Below the pieces are notes generated by a model. That model was not told the DNA's origin and made no database searches. It saw nothing but the letters and a program-made list of their open reading frames with translations. 64,000 nucleotides of DNA from Sclerotiophoma versabilis (Eukaryota; Ascomycota; Dothideomycetes; Pleosporales; Didymellaceae), in assembly GCA_012274445.1 (NCBI GenBank), contig JAAROD010000054.1, positions 310,001 to 374,000 on the forward strand, written 5' to 3'. Shown here in pieces: positions 22,401-31,044 of this stretch. Each line of letters begins with the position of its first letter. The first letter of the stretch is position 1. A program made the translations under genes and the position numbers.

Positions 22401-23019
22401 GGATAACCGGGATAACGACATTCAACTGCCTCCCCGTCTCGCTCCCCAGGCTCTCACTCTGCGCCACGGCCTTGAGCGCCTGCAATCCGGCCTTCCGGAA
22501 CCTCAGCTTCACCGGCCAACTCTGGGCCCCCTTCTCCTGCTTCTGCTCCTTGCTCGCAAACGCCGCATACAGCTGCACAATCTCCTCGTACTGCCTCACG
22601 TACTCTGCATCCGCGGCCAAGCTCGCCGGCTCCTGGTACCGGCACAAGGCCTCGAAGGCCGGCAAGCTCTCCTCGACCATGCCAACATCGCCGCTCTTCA
22701 AGATGGTCTTCAGGATCCGCAGCACAGCGCGCTGGTACAGCGGCAGGTCGCGCGGGCATTTCTCAATCAGCGATGTCACAATCTGCAAAGTGACCTGCAC
22801 GTTTCCTGTGCGCGCCTTCCAGACGTCGCTCGTCGCGCGCTTGTCGAGGAAGTCGGTGACTTTGGTGAGTTTGCTGCGCCGCGTCGAGGCATAGTAGAGC
22901 AGGTACGAGAGCTCGGACGAGTTGGCGCGCACGTCGGTCTGCGTCTTGTTGTATTTAGGGTAGCATTTCAGGACGAGGATCTGGTGCTTTGGGCGGCACG
23001 CTTGGCGCGCTGCGTTCAT
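19489..23019 (-). CDS. EFR3: EFR3 homologue, plasma-membrane scaffold for PI4-kinase
   Basis: Uninterrupted frame; I start it at the ATG at 23019 (1176 residues). The frame opens 69 codons further up, but that extension is Pro/Arg-rich and unlike the family, whereas MNAARQACRPKHQILVLKCYP is the typical Efr3 start. The N-terminal half (about 1-750) is helical-repeat sequence with family hallmarks such as NSSELSYLLYYASTRRSKL and GNVQVTLQIVTSLIEKCP. The C-terminal third (about 830-1150) is Ser/Pro-rich and probably disordered. A short acidic tail has the motif DDLLGDIGLDDEDDD. Efr3 anchors the Stt4-Ypp1 PI4-kinase complex at the plasma membrane through a basic, cysteine-containing N-terminus, and both features are visible here. 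The family call is firm. Confidence 0.92.
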   Translation of the reverse strand: MNAARQACRPKHQILVLKCYPKYNKTQTDVRANSSELSYLLYYASTRRSKLTKVTDFLDKRATSDVWKARTGNVQVTLQIVTSLIEKCPRDLPLYQRAVLRILKTILKSGDVGMVEESLPAFEALCRYQEPASLAADAEYVRQYEEIVQLYAAFASKEQKQEKGAQSWPVKLRFRKAGLQALKAVAQSESLGSETGRQLNVVIPVILDNIYAESGAYLTRLELRDKDSEAHDKELALIRRKSVSAAARTSTNEEEEGGDPVAASGTTEDADKLAEEKVGVLALQALRNIFQGVNRGQLRLATSAVLKFVGAKVKGPHSPNENWATKLMAIICTWAPVQDRYAILVVVVEALVRSPIVEDDVHRQLVLAAIIDYLLSSTINFIGLSVMDVLVGLISHTLLLLQLGGPGSSILPHHQQTTSVLSEKSLEGQAPSNNVGVVMEVVKEPSQSRVQLLDTVRRCMADLATHVYYTDQISDMVEAILSRLKPSPTSTTTAEAIENPEEAIDAVATSGSLREKTHVDRFFSFETARVTALEAVKAIIKTANARRPDGSSASVARSRVTVTVWEGTQWLLRDPSGTVRKTYVDALITWLNLEKTKQDLRIVDNYRRKDSDHDKGGLAKRAVSTASQREKSPKPGMNSFLPLLHLAVYENALQFVDSEADYLLLHLLLATLIERLGVNAARSGLPMIMRLQEEIAAVEEPAAKVRIGSLVHGYLWALSIAFDFETSAIGRTIHNEITRRNNHGLWLKSIRVPPMAVDRIDTPHPSLSQLPASVVQSESLIPFDNRDALVEKISEGYSNSLYSPPSSPPGSPGRSMSASSYSGLPVIHQPPTIETNNILSAPTIPFKVREDLLADWTRDQCLAANTKGSSSASISGSRSGTQYTGNRNYMGLRIPNGELDSTGNSPSQSPRRAHSRPPSLAYGLVGRLSPQRRRSPSENCGNGNETPRSRSSLRSTVRVDDLKRALSGSGGAPRTSYSMRPPTRREDDEETDSMVSTHSLSDASFTTTHEALARERAARQSFIGGAGTEDPGTPAATLTPRPMTAQTDTSASASSIGGQYFTTLAGDVIPPVPAIPADFHGQTTPPTATSAATREGGHIDFAEPASQHINGTSVSGGVQKSRSVKSGVSRGRSGNRQHRGSEAKAINVDDLLGDIGLDDEDDDLSVGGEGLGKAPY

Positions 23020-23588
23020 TGGGCCGGACGGGGGCTGAGGTCGTCGACGGTGCAGACGGGGGGCGCGGGGGAGGGTGGAAGGGGGGCTGCGAGCGAGCGG
23101 AGGGTGCGCGGAGCTGGCGAAGACAGCGGGGCGGCGATTGTAGCAATGCGTGGCAGATGGCGGGTCTTGGTTAATGGGGAGACGTCGCGCGTGAGGGCAG
23201 CATGCAGGCAGCCGTGATGCGCGCACGGGAATTGGGGTGGTCAGGCCTGTATACGGGAGCGAGGAAATGGGACGTATGTCAGACGCGGCGGACCAACTTC
23301 TGCCGGAGTAGGCAAAGGTTGGTGCCCAAAACGATGACGAACATCAAGCCACAGCGAGATAGACCGGCACGGAATCAATGTCGTGCCGTCGCGGTGCTGT
23401 GAACCTCATGTGTGATTGTTCAACGGCGTTTTGTTTCACCCAACTGCAAGTCTTGAAACGTTCTTGCGTGCAGCTGAGGCTGAAGGTTTGCATGGATGCG
23501 AGTTCCCACCGTCTGGTAGACCCACTTTCACATGTCTGTCAGCCTGTCATGGAACTATAATTCTACATACCCGTTGCTATTCAAATCT
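23020..23588. other. Spacer upstream of EFR3
   Basis: 569 bp between EFR3 and the next minus-strand gene. It includes the GC-rich EFR3 promoter and leader; no separate gene is seen. Confidence 0.5.
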
Positions 23589-24905
23589 TCATCGCAAAGT
23601 CCCCCTCTGCTCCCACCTGCTCTTCAGCTTCGGCTTCAGCTTCGGCTTCTCCTTGGCCACCTTCGCTCCGCTCGTATGCATATTATACTTGCCTTTGCCC
23701 CACAATCCCCGTCTTTCGATCCCACTCGCCCTGTCGTACTGCTCCCGCCATTTTCTCATCCCCACTTTCACAGCTGCAAGCTTCTGTACAGCTGCACGCG
23801 TCTCTACATCTTCTTCTGCACTTGCTACAGCCTCCTCTACACTCTCTACAGCCTCTGCGCTTTCTTCAACCGACTCAATTGGCTGCCCATCTTTGTTCAG
23901 CTCCAAGAGTGCCTTCTCGGCATTCACAGCTTGCCCCGTGTGCGCTGCGCCGCCCTGAACCTTCGCTTTCTTTGCTATGTATCTCTGTGCCATTGGATTC
24001 TTGGGCAACGACGCCTCCACCGCATGCTTGACCCTGAACAGCCTCTTGGTGAGATCCAACTTGGGCATCTGCTCAGCCTGCATGCCCAGCACAAACTGAA
24101 CGCTCCGCCCATCGCTGATCGGCTTGACAATGTACTCTGTCCCCTCAGGCATGCTTTTCTTTATGAAGTCGGGCCTCAGGTGTGGGAAATGTTGATGCAT
24201 CCATGACCTGACGCCTGGATCTGGAACTGTGCCCTTGTACTTCTTCTTCATCACTGAACCAAGCAGTCGAATTCGGAATTCGACAGGCGAGCCTGAATCG
24301 ATAAACTGGTACGCGCGGTCGAGCGCCTCTCTTGTGTACGAGACTGGGTTTGAGAGGAGTAGGTGCACGCCTTTCAGAGCGCCGAGTTGTTTGCGGTCCG
24401 TCTGTGGGTGCTTGATGTCGACTTTGACCCTGCCTTTGGAGGCAATGGCGAAGTTGTTGCGTTGGGAGGCGATCTCCTCCTCGCGCATTCTCTCAAAGTC
24501 CTCGGCCAGCTGCTTGGTAATAGGCACCGCCATGTAGAGGAATTTGCCAGGCGAAATGTGGTTTGCGTAGACTTCTTGTAGTGAGAGATCCGACGCAACG
24601 ACTCTTGAATCTTTGTCACTCTCGACGAGGTTCACTTTGTGATTTGATGCGCTGGGTGGCTCCATCTCGTAGACGTCGAAGTCGAGAATCTTGTGCATGC
24701 CCAGTGCTGTCTTTGCCTTAGCTGTCTTGTAGAGGTGCAGTGGGCGGCGCTGCACAAGACATGTCGCCGCTGGGGGCGCGCCGCGTAGTACGAATGGCGT
24801 GCATTGTGGACGGGCGAAAGAGTGTAGTGTTCGTAAACGTATGCGGATGGGTGGTAGGAGTAGCGATTGAAACTCCACGGTGGGTAGTCGTGCGGTTACT
24901 GGCAT
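23589..24905 (-). CDS. Conserved hypothetical protein, putative mitochondrial
   Basis: Uninterrupted frame of 438 residues from an ATG at 24905. The first 70 or so residues are rich in Arg, Ser and Leu with almost no acids (IRIRLRTLHSFARPQ), as in a mitochondrial targeting peptide. The central part holds helical, charged segments (QLAEDFERMREEEIASQR) and a likely folded core with VKVDIKHPQTDRKQLGALKG and RAYQFIDSGSPVEFRIRLLG. The C-terminus is a strongly basic tail ending KPKLKPKLKSRWEQRG. I do not recognise the family. The layout of presequence, small domain and basic tail would fit a mitochondrial ribosome or translation factor, but that is only a guess. Another possible start is the internal Met before HKILDFDVY. 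Confidence 0.65.
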   Translation of the reverse strand: MPVTARLPTVEFQSLLLPPIRIRLRTLHSFARPQCTPFVLRGAPPAATCLVQRRPLHLYKTAKAKTALGMHKILDFDVYEMEPPSASNHKVNLVESDKDSRVVASDLSLQEVYANHISPGKFLYMAVPITKQLAEDFERMREEEIASQRNNFAIASKGRVKVDIKHPQTDRKQLGALKGVHLLLSNPVSYTREALDRAYQFIDSGSPVEFRIRLLGSVMKKKYKGTVPDPGVRSWMHQHFPHLRPDFIKKSMPEGTEYIVKPISDGRSVQFVLGMQAEQMPKLDLTKRLFRVKHAVEASLPKNPMAQRYIAKKAKVQGGAAHTGQAVNAEKALLELNKDGQPIESVEESAEAVESVEEAVASAEEDVETRAAVQKLAAVKVGMRKWREQYDRASGIERRGLWGKGKYNMHTSGAKVAKEKPKLKPKLKSRWEQRGTLR

Positions 24906-25467
24906 GGCGAGGCGATGTGATGCAGCAAAGCTTCAAGCTGTTCTGGTCAGGACATGCATGACTCGACTAGCGCCATCCAGCCCTACAGCATGACATCTGG
25001 CGACTGACTTGGGCGCATTCCTCGCTTTACATCCCTCATCATGGCTCTCCGGCAGCACAGTCTCCGAATCCAAATGACACTTGCGTGGTATTGATCATAA
25101 GATAGGACATGGCATCATGTAATTGTCTGCGGTGGAAAGATTTGTAACACGTCTTTCGTCCTCGCTGTAAGTCCATACAGCCTTCAGAAGCCCACTTTTT
25201 TTTTATAATCATGTAGGGTTCCAAGGGTGCTGCAAAGGATACTGACTTGGGGTGTAGAGAATGGGTTTCCCGTTATGATTACTTTTCCCATGGGTTGAAA
25301 CGGCGGGATAGACTTGGAGGGGTTTGAATGACGAATCTTGCTCTTGGAGTCCCAAGGTGGTGAGTTGTGGATATGAGTTTAGAGGTGTGTTCATCGTGTG
25401 TCTCGTATTATTGTCTCTCCCCGTGTCGAGACTATAATTACTATAATTACTATTATTATTATTACTG
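24906..25467. other. Spacer upstream of the putative mitochondrial gene
   Basis: 562 bp with no supported gene. A CTATAATTACTATAATTACTATTATTATTATTA-type AT-rich run lies at 25430-25467, just past the end of the BOR1-like gene, and may be part of its 3' end. Confidence 0.5.
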
Positions 25468-27312
25468 TCACGGCTTGCTCAACATTCCTACCTCCCCCTC
25501 TGCGCTGCGGAAACTGGTCCTCCTCCTACTGCTCCCCACCGCGCTTCCGGTTCTCTGCCGCAGCACGCCCTCACTCTCTCCTCTCTCGGCTTCCTCCAGC
25601 GTCTCGTTGCTCGAGTCGTTATGCACCTGCCCGTGGTTTCCGCCCACGCTTTCCATGGTGAACGGGCTTGCAGTCGGCGCATCCAAGATGGCCAGCTCGG
25701 ATTGCGTGAAGAAGCGCGGCATCAAGAAGGTCCTCATAGGGATGTACAAGAGAATGAAGACAGGAAAGCCGATGGCGGCGATGGTTTGGGTGATGGCAAA
25801 CGTGGCGCCAAAGCCGATGAGTTCGAGGCCCACGAAAGCCCAGACGACCCACTTACGCTGGATTTGGGAGAGCGGCTCCGAGGGCGAAACGAGCGCGCGG
25901 TCGGTGAGCAGGAAGATGATCTTGGCGGTGATGCCGTTGGCTTCGAGCGCCTGGATGCCCATGACAAAGAACAGGCCTGCGAGCACGGCCTGCGGAATCA
26001 AATGTAGGACGATGAGTAAAGGCCCGGACATGGTGCCGAGCGTGAGAAGGCCTTGAGCGAGGTTGGAGACGCGCTGCTCAACGACATGGTCCGTGATGCG
26101 TTTTGTGTTGCCCTTTTCGTCGGTCTCGGTGCGCGTTACACAGAGCGAGGTGGTGTGAAAGGGCGCTTGGGGGATCAGCCCGTTTGGAAATGGGATACCA
26201 AGGAGGCCGGCGACTCCAGTTGTCAAGCCCAGGAGGAAGATGTCCCAGTGGAAGCCTGCGGGTTTCCGGAGTGGAAATTCGGTGCCTTGCGCGATCAGGC
26301 TGGAGACGTTGTGGTCGAACCAGAAGAGGATTGTTAGGAGGACAGCAAAGGGGATGGCGAGGAACACGTCGCCCACGTTGATGTCCCAGAAGTGGATGAA
26401 CCAGCCACGGTTGGTGGTGGGAAAGAAGGATTTGGATGTTGGGAGTCTGAGGAGTTCGATTCCTTCCATCTTTCCGATATGCACGAAGCCAGTGAAGAAG
26501 ATAACAGTGAGGGGCGTGCCGTAGTCTTCGATGAATTTGCGGACGTGTCGTGGAAAGAGTGCGGATTGGCCAATGATGCCGCAGAGGTAGGCCACGGCTG
26601 TGACGAGGAGCGCGATCATAATTGATAGGTAGGCAGACGCGTCGCTAACTTCCCACTGCCGCGTCAGGACTTGGATGCCCTTCTGCAAGTAGATGAAAGC
26701 AACGTAAAAGCCGAAGATGTCGCAGGAGAAGCGCGTGACATAGCGAAGACCGTTGCAGGAGTTTGTGATGGCGAGGATCCAGTGGAAGACGAGCGCCCAA
26801 AGCCCTATCCAGCACATGAAAGCAAAATAATTCGTGCCGCGCGGTGTTATGATATCGTATACGGTGTAGTTGAAGACGGTAATGGGGCCTGTAACACCCA
26901 CAATAACCAACGGCTGCGCAGCAAGCAGACTGAACACAACGCTGCCTAAGACACTCGCGAGCAGCACTTCATTGACACCAAAACTCATATCCGTCTTGAC
27001 AAACATGTCCAGCGAGAAGGCAAGTGCGGGCAGGATGTTCGCAAAGTACATATACACCGTAGCCGGCACGACTCGATAGTCCCATGCGTCTTTCCAGTCA
27101 CTCCAGAAGAATGGTGCTCTTCTCTTGACATCGTTAATCATGCCGGAGAAGAGCCGTGTTTTCCACCAAGCATCTCTACTCTTTTTGTTTTCTTTTGTAA
27201 ATGTTCGGCGAGGGTTGGGACTTTCGTGTCGTCGACTCGATTGAGATTTGAAAGAGGATGCGCGGCCGTGGCGCTCGGTAGGGACCGTGATGGTATCGTC
27301 GAGCGGCGCCAT
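25468..27312 (-). CDS. BOR1: BOR1/SLC4-type anion (borate/bicarbonate) transporter
   Basis: I start this at the ATG at 27312 (614 residues); the frame extends 124 codons upstream but without family-like sequence. After a basic N-terminal tail (about 50 residues) come the typical first segments: MINDVKRRAPFFWSDWKDAWD, ATVYMYFANILPALAFSLDMF, and the transport-core motif QPLVIVGVTGPITVFNYTVY. About ten or more hydrophobic segments follow, with GIPFPNGLIPQAPFHTTSL and the C-terminal RTFLMPRFFTQSELAILDAPTA. This is the SLC4-like family of yeast Bor1, a plasma-membrane and vacuolar borate exporter; substrate is by homology. The last 60 residues are Ser/Arg-rich and probably cytosolic. Confidence 0.9.
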   Translation of the reverse strand: MAPLDDTITVPTERHGRASSFKSQSSRRHESPNPRRTFTKENKKSRDAWWKTRLFSGMINDVKRRAPFFWSDWKDAWDYRVVPATVYMYFANILPALAFSLDMFVKTDMSFGVNEVLLASVLGSVVFSLLAAQPLVIVGVTGPITVFNYTVYDIITPRGTNYFAFMCWIGLWALVFHWILAITNSCNGLRYVTRFSCDIFGFYVAFIYLQKGIQVLTRQWEVSDASAYLSIMIALLVTAVAYLCGIIGQSALFPRHVRKFIEDYGTPLTVIFFTGFVHIGKMEGIELLRLPTSKSFFPTTNRGWFIHFWDINVGDVFLAIPFAVLLTILFWFDHNVSSLIAQGTEFPLRKPAGFHWDIFLLGLTTGVAGLLGIPFPNGLIPQAPFHTTSLCVTRTETDEKGNTKRITDHVVEQRVSNLAQGLLTLGTMSGPLLIVLHLIPQAVLAGLFFVMGIQALEANGITAKIIFLLTDRALVSPSEPLSQIQRKWVVWAFVGLELIGFGATFAITQTIAAIGFPVFILLYIPMRTFLMPRFFTQSELAILDAPTASPFTMESVGGNHGQVHNDSSNETLEEAERGESEGVLRQRTGSAVGSSRRRTSFRSAEGEVGMLSKP

Positions 27313-27962
27313 GGCGAAAACTACAGTTTCACGCGCTTGAACACGGAGGGTGTAGCAGATCTGCGACAAGAGATTGAGAAAGCAAGCGATGACGAGCGCT
27401 CGCCATGTTGGCTCCCATGAGCTTAATATAAGGTAGTACGGGCACCGCGCGCCGCCTCGGAGACTAGCCGACAGTCGAGTCGTGTCGCTCGGCAGCGACA
27501 CTAGTAGTGACGGCGAGACATGACGTTGGGCAAGGGTCTGGTGGGGCAGGGATTTTGAAGACTGCCGGCTCGGTAGCGCCTGAACGGTCAACAACATGTC
27601 TGCAAATACCACCATATCTACTTTCTGCAATCTTGGGAAGAAATAAAAAGTCGCAAGAAAGATATGTTCATTAACCGGAATCATTTGCTGCCATCATTCT
27701 CCAGAATCTGTGAGCACCACTTTGCAAATACGCAATGTCGCCAATCGATATCCCATTGATTGTAGTGGGTACACTGAGGTTGAACGTCCCGTTTTGAACC
27801 TCGCAAAAATGCCCGAGCAGAATTTCTGCCTCGAATTGCTGCCTTCCAACCAATCACGGGATGTGCAGCAGACAACCCGAACCGTCTACCAATGATAGTG
27901 CACCTGTAAGGCCGCGTTAGAAGTCACCAAGTGGCTGATCGCAGCCGTTGATGCCGTAGTAC
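27313..27962. other. Spacer between BOR1 and the DEDDh gene
   Basis: 650 bp. It holds the BOR1 upstream region and the 3' end of the next gene; no separate gene is supported. Confidence 0.45.
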
Positions 27963-30205
27963 CTAGTTGAGATCGACAAAGCATACCTGAGAGCCTGACG
28001 CGTTATTGTCAGATGGAGTGTTGGAGCTTCCACGGCCACGACCGCGTCCACGTCCTCGGGAGGACTCAACGTGACCACCTCGAGTGTAACCGCGAAGACC
28101 TCCAGGTGGTCTCTGGTCTGAACGGCCTCGTCCCCTTCCAGACCCGCTGCCGTAGCTATTTGGAGAGTCGTGAGGATTGTGAGAAGCGGCCTGCGACCCA
28201 CGTCGTCCGCGACCCCTGCCTCGAAACGCGCCGCGGCTGTTGCCGTCTGACATGTCGGAAGATGCGTGGGCGGGCGCGGGCTTAGGCGGGCTGAGCGAGA
28301 GAGGGACTGGTACTCCACCATCACCGTCAAATTCGTCATCGCTCCAGCCGTCAGCCTCGCCCTTTGCCTTTTGCTCCGCCTCTTCCAATGCGGCAGCCAG
28401 CCTGGCAGACTTCTCGTTGCTCCTCATACTGTCAAGCTCAGTCGAGCCACGGATGCTGGCTTCGCGCACGCATATCCCTAACATGGCTTGCACCGTGAAA
28501 ACGGCATCGTTGCCGGCGTTATGCAGGCCGTAGCCAGCGATGTCAAAGTCGTACAGGATTTTACTCAAGGATGGAGCATTTAGCTCGCGACGCCAAACAC
28601 GGTACATGACGGCCGTGTCTAGGGCTTCGAGCAGGTTTTGGACCTCCATCGGGTTGTAGCCGAGGTCCTGAAGGTATCTGACGTCGCCCAGGGTGTCATG
28701 ACCAAGGAAGATGAGGTTGCGTTTCTCGTCCAGATTCACACCGCTCATCATCTCGATCATATCTTCGACACCGTTCGAGTGGTGAGCGCCAAAGGGAGGC
28801 GAAAAGCAAGCTGCGACGCGCGTGGGTGCTTCAGCCAGCGAAACGAATGTGGATTTGCCAAAGTCAAAGCCCTCTGGGTTACCACTGACAAACTTTGAGT
28901 TGACCAAGTGGGCGTGCTCCTTGATGCGGAAGTGACGAGCGCGAATGAGGGTTCTCCAGTTTTCACCATCCGGACCCGGCGGCATGCTCGCCAACTCGCT
29001 TGTGTCCAGCGTGGCGACTCCCACTTCTGTGATTTTGTGGTGCGCATGCTCATAAGACTCGACATCAACGCACACGAAGACCACGGATTGGTCAAAGTCA
29101 AAGGGTGCAGGTGCTGCCTAGACAACAGGATCAATATAAACAAGTTAATACGGGCTCAATACGTACTGGGTCGACTGCAGGTGGTTGGCCACTTGAAGCT
29201 GCTGGTGCATTTGCCGCCGGACTAGGACGCAGACCAAGATAGCGCTGAGCGCGTTTGAACTGGTCAGACAGGGTCTTTTGCTTCAGAAGTCGCTCTTGCT
29301 GCTTTTTCATTCTCAAGGCCTTGTTCTTAGCCTTCTGCGCTTCGAAGGATTCCTCCATCAGCTGCTTGAAGGCTTTGAGGCTGCGTTCGTCGAGCGGCGG
29401 GGATTCCGGCTCTCCTGGCGCGCGAAAGTCGTGGTCTGGAGCGTTTCCAACCATGTTATCGTAGTCTTCACGCGATTGTGAACGCCCCAGATACCGAGGC
29501 GTGCAACGTGGGTGATCTGGGAAGCGAGTGACAAGAGCGTCCTCACGTTGCTGGTCAGTGATGCGGAGACGGAGGTTGAGGTGAGTGTTGATTTCGTCCA
29601 GAAGGCCTTGAAACTGAGTTTCGCGGACGAGAATGAGCGGCTTGGCGTAGTCGTCAATATCCCAGACGTAGTAGCTGTCGTGGAGGTGAGTGAGATGGCC
29701 AACGAGTAAAGGCCATGCCAACTTACAGGTCCCACTCACGAGCCCAGAACTTGGCCTTGTCGAAGAAGGCAGATGCAATGTCTTGCGAGTGGCTTTCGTC
29801 GCACCACTTGTATGGGTACTTGGACAGGGCCACTATTGGTGAGTAGTGTTGTGTAGCTGAGCCAAGGTCACCGCGGTTGAGGTCAATGGCGGGGAGAGGA
29901 GGATATGGCCTTGGGGGTGTTGTGATGCTGGCAGGGTTGGGCGCTGACGCTGGCTTATACGAGCTCTCGGCGTGTTTGAGCAAGACGTACCGGTGGTTAG
30001 TACCTGGCTTGTGGATGGTTGGCTCTGGCTCTGGCTGTACAGGACCAGCTACTGGTTGTGTGCTGGGTGGGCCAACAGGGTCAAGTGCTACACCGCCCGA
30101 GGCGTCACTATCGCTGGCCGTTGGCTCTGGTACTCGGTCAGGCAGTGCATCAAGGTTTGCTTGGACGAGCTTGCTAAGGCGCTCGAGGCGGGCTGGTAAA
30201 GCCAT
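27963..30205 (-). CDS. Gfd2/YDR514C-like DEDDh nuclease-fold protein with RGG tail
   Basis: Three exons: 30205-29727, 29674-29167 and 29117-27963, giving 713 residues; the introns are 52 and 49 nt with GTAAGT and GTACGT donors, and the frame is continuous. The N-terminal half is unlike anything I know, with a coiled-coil of Lys/Arg/Gln (about 265-310). From about residue 345 an RNase H-like DEDDh fold is visible: VFVCVDVESYEHAHHKITEVG (Asp and Glu of ExoI), FLGHDTLGDVRYL (ExoII Asp) and LHNAGNDAVFTVQ (ExoIII His and Asp). All expected acidic residues and the His are present, so it may be an active 3'-5' exonuclease. Residues about 620-700 are a Gly/Arg-rich tail (GRGRGRRG, RGRGRGRGRG) suggesting RNA binding. 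An optional GTATGC...TAG intron near 27995 could alter the last residues. Confidence 0.82.
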
Positions 30206-30347
30206 GTTGGGAAGCGGGGGTGTGCAGGAGAGGCAAACTGGGGACAGCTGGTCGGCTGGCAGCAACAACAAACGCAGCTCCCCGTACGCTAGGTGGGCGC
30301 GAGGCTAGGAGACGAGGGCTCATAGTGAAGGCGTGAGAGACTTGCAC

Positions 30348-30431
30348 GATGACTAGGACGATGACTAGGACGACGACTAGGACGATGACTAGGACGACGA
30401 CTAGGACGACGACTAGGACGATGACTAGGAC
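30348..30431. repeat. 12-bp tandem repeat, seven copies
   Basis: Seven consecutive units of GATGACTAGGAC or GACGACTAGGAC with a single T/C variation, ending in a GATGATG remnant. Because 12 is a multiple of three it creates a Val/Leu/Ile-rich shadow frame on the minus strand. No start or splice context supports coding. Confidence 0.9.
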
Positions 30432-30737
30432 GATGATGCAGTGTTGGATGTGACTGCAGTCCATCGTGGATGGCAGAGTGTGCACGTGTTCCAGGACAGA
30501 GTGGGAGGAAACAGGTAGCCACTACTTACGTTGATGCTACGGGCACGTCGTGGTTCGCACGGCGCAGTCAGGTAGACTATGCTCGCAGGGCGTTCGGTGG
30601 ACATGCAGGGTGCTTGCGGTGGGCAGCCCTGTCTCGCACCGACCGAGGCACCCAGAGATTAGTCATCACCGCAGTCCAGGGCGGCGCGTTGCAGCAGCAG
30701 ACAAGCGGCCTCGCATCATCAAGCACGCAGTGTAGCC

Positions 30738-30805
30738 GGCTGGCGATGCGGTGGATGGCAGGCTGGCGGTGCGGTGGATGGCAGGCTGGCGGTGCGGTGG
30801 ATGGC
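30738..30805. repeat. 23-bp tandem repeat, about 2.5 copies
   Basis: The unit GCGGTGGATGGCAGGCTGGCGGT starts at 30748, 30771 and 30794 (the last is partial), preceded by a partial tail copy. It lies about 240 bp before the ING start codon. Confidence 0.85.
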
Positions 30806-31044
30806 CGGCGGGCGCGCTACCGGTCGAGCTAGGCGTCGGGCCGACAGCCGGGCCCAACATCGTCGCAACGCGCTGCGAGCTGGCGGCGACCACCACCTGC
30901 ACCAGCACGCTATCGTCCTCAGTCCCTGCCCGCGCCGCTCCGATTCCCCCCTCCGACAGCATCGACGCGTGGCTGGAGTGTCTGACGCGCGCATCCGCCG
31001 CCTCTCACCCAGCACACTCCCCGCGATGCGCCCCAGAGCACACC

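Larger units (their letters stand above)
30206..31044. promoter_or_regulatory. Divergent promoter region with two minisatellites
   Basis: 839 bp between the starts of the DEDDh gene (minus) and the ING gene (plus). It contains a 12-bp array and a 23-bp array, described separately. Open frames through it on both strands reflect the repeats. Confidence 0.6.

Noticed and set aside
21832..23217. 461-codon open frame on the plus strand opposite EFR3
   Set aside because: Antisense shadow; the sense strand has clear EFR3 motifs over the whole span.
30348..30431. Possible CRISPR array or coding repeat
   Set aside because: Units are 12 bp and adjacent with no spacers; the genome is fungal; the minus-strand Val/Leu frame has no gene context.
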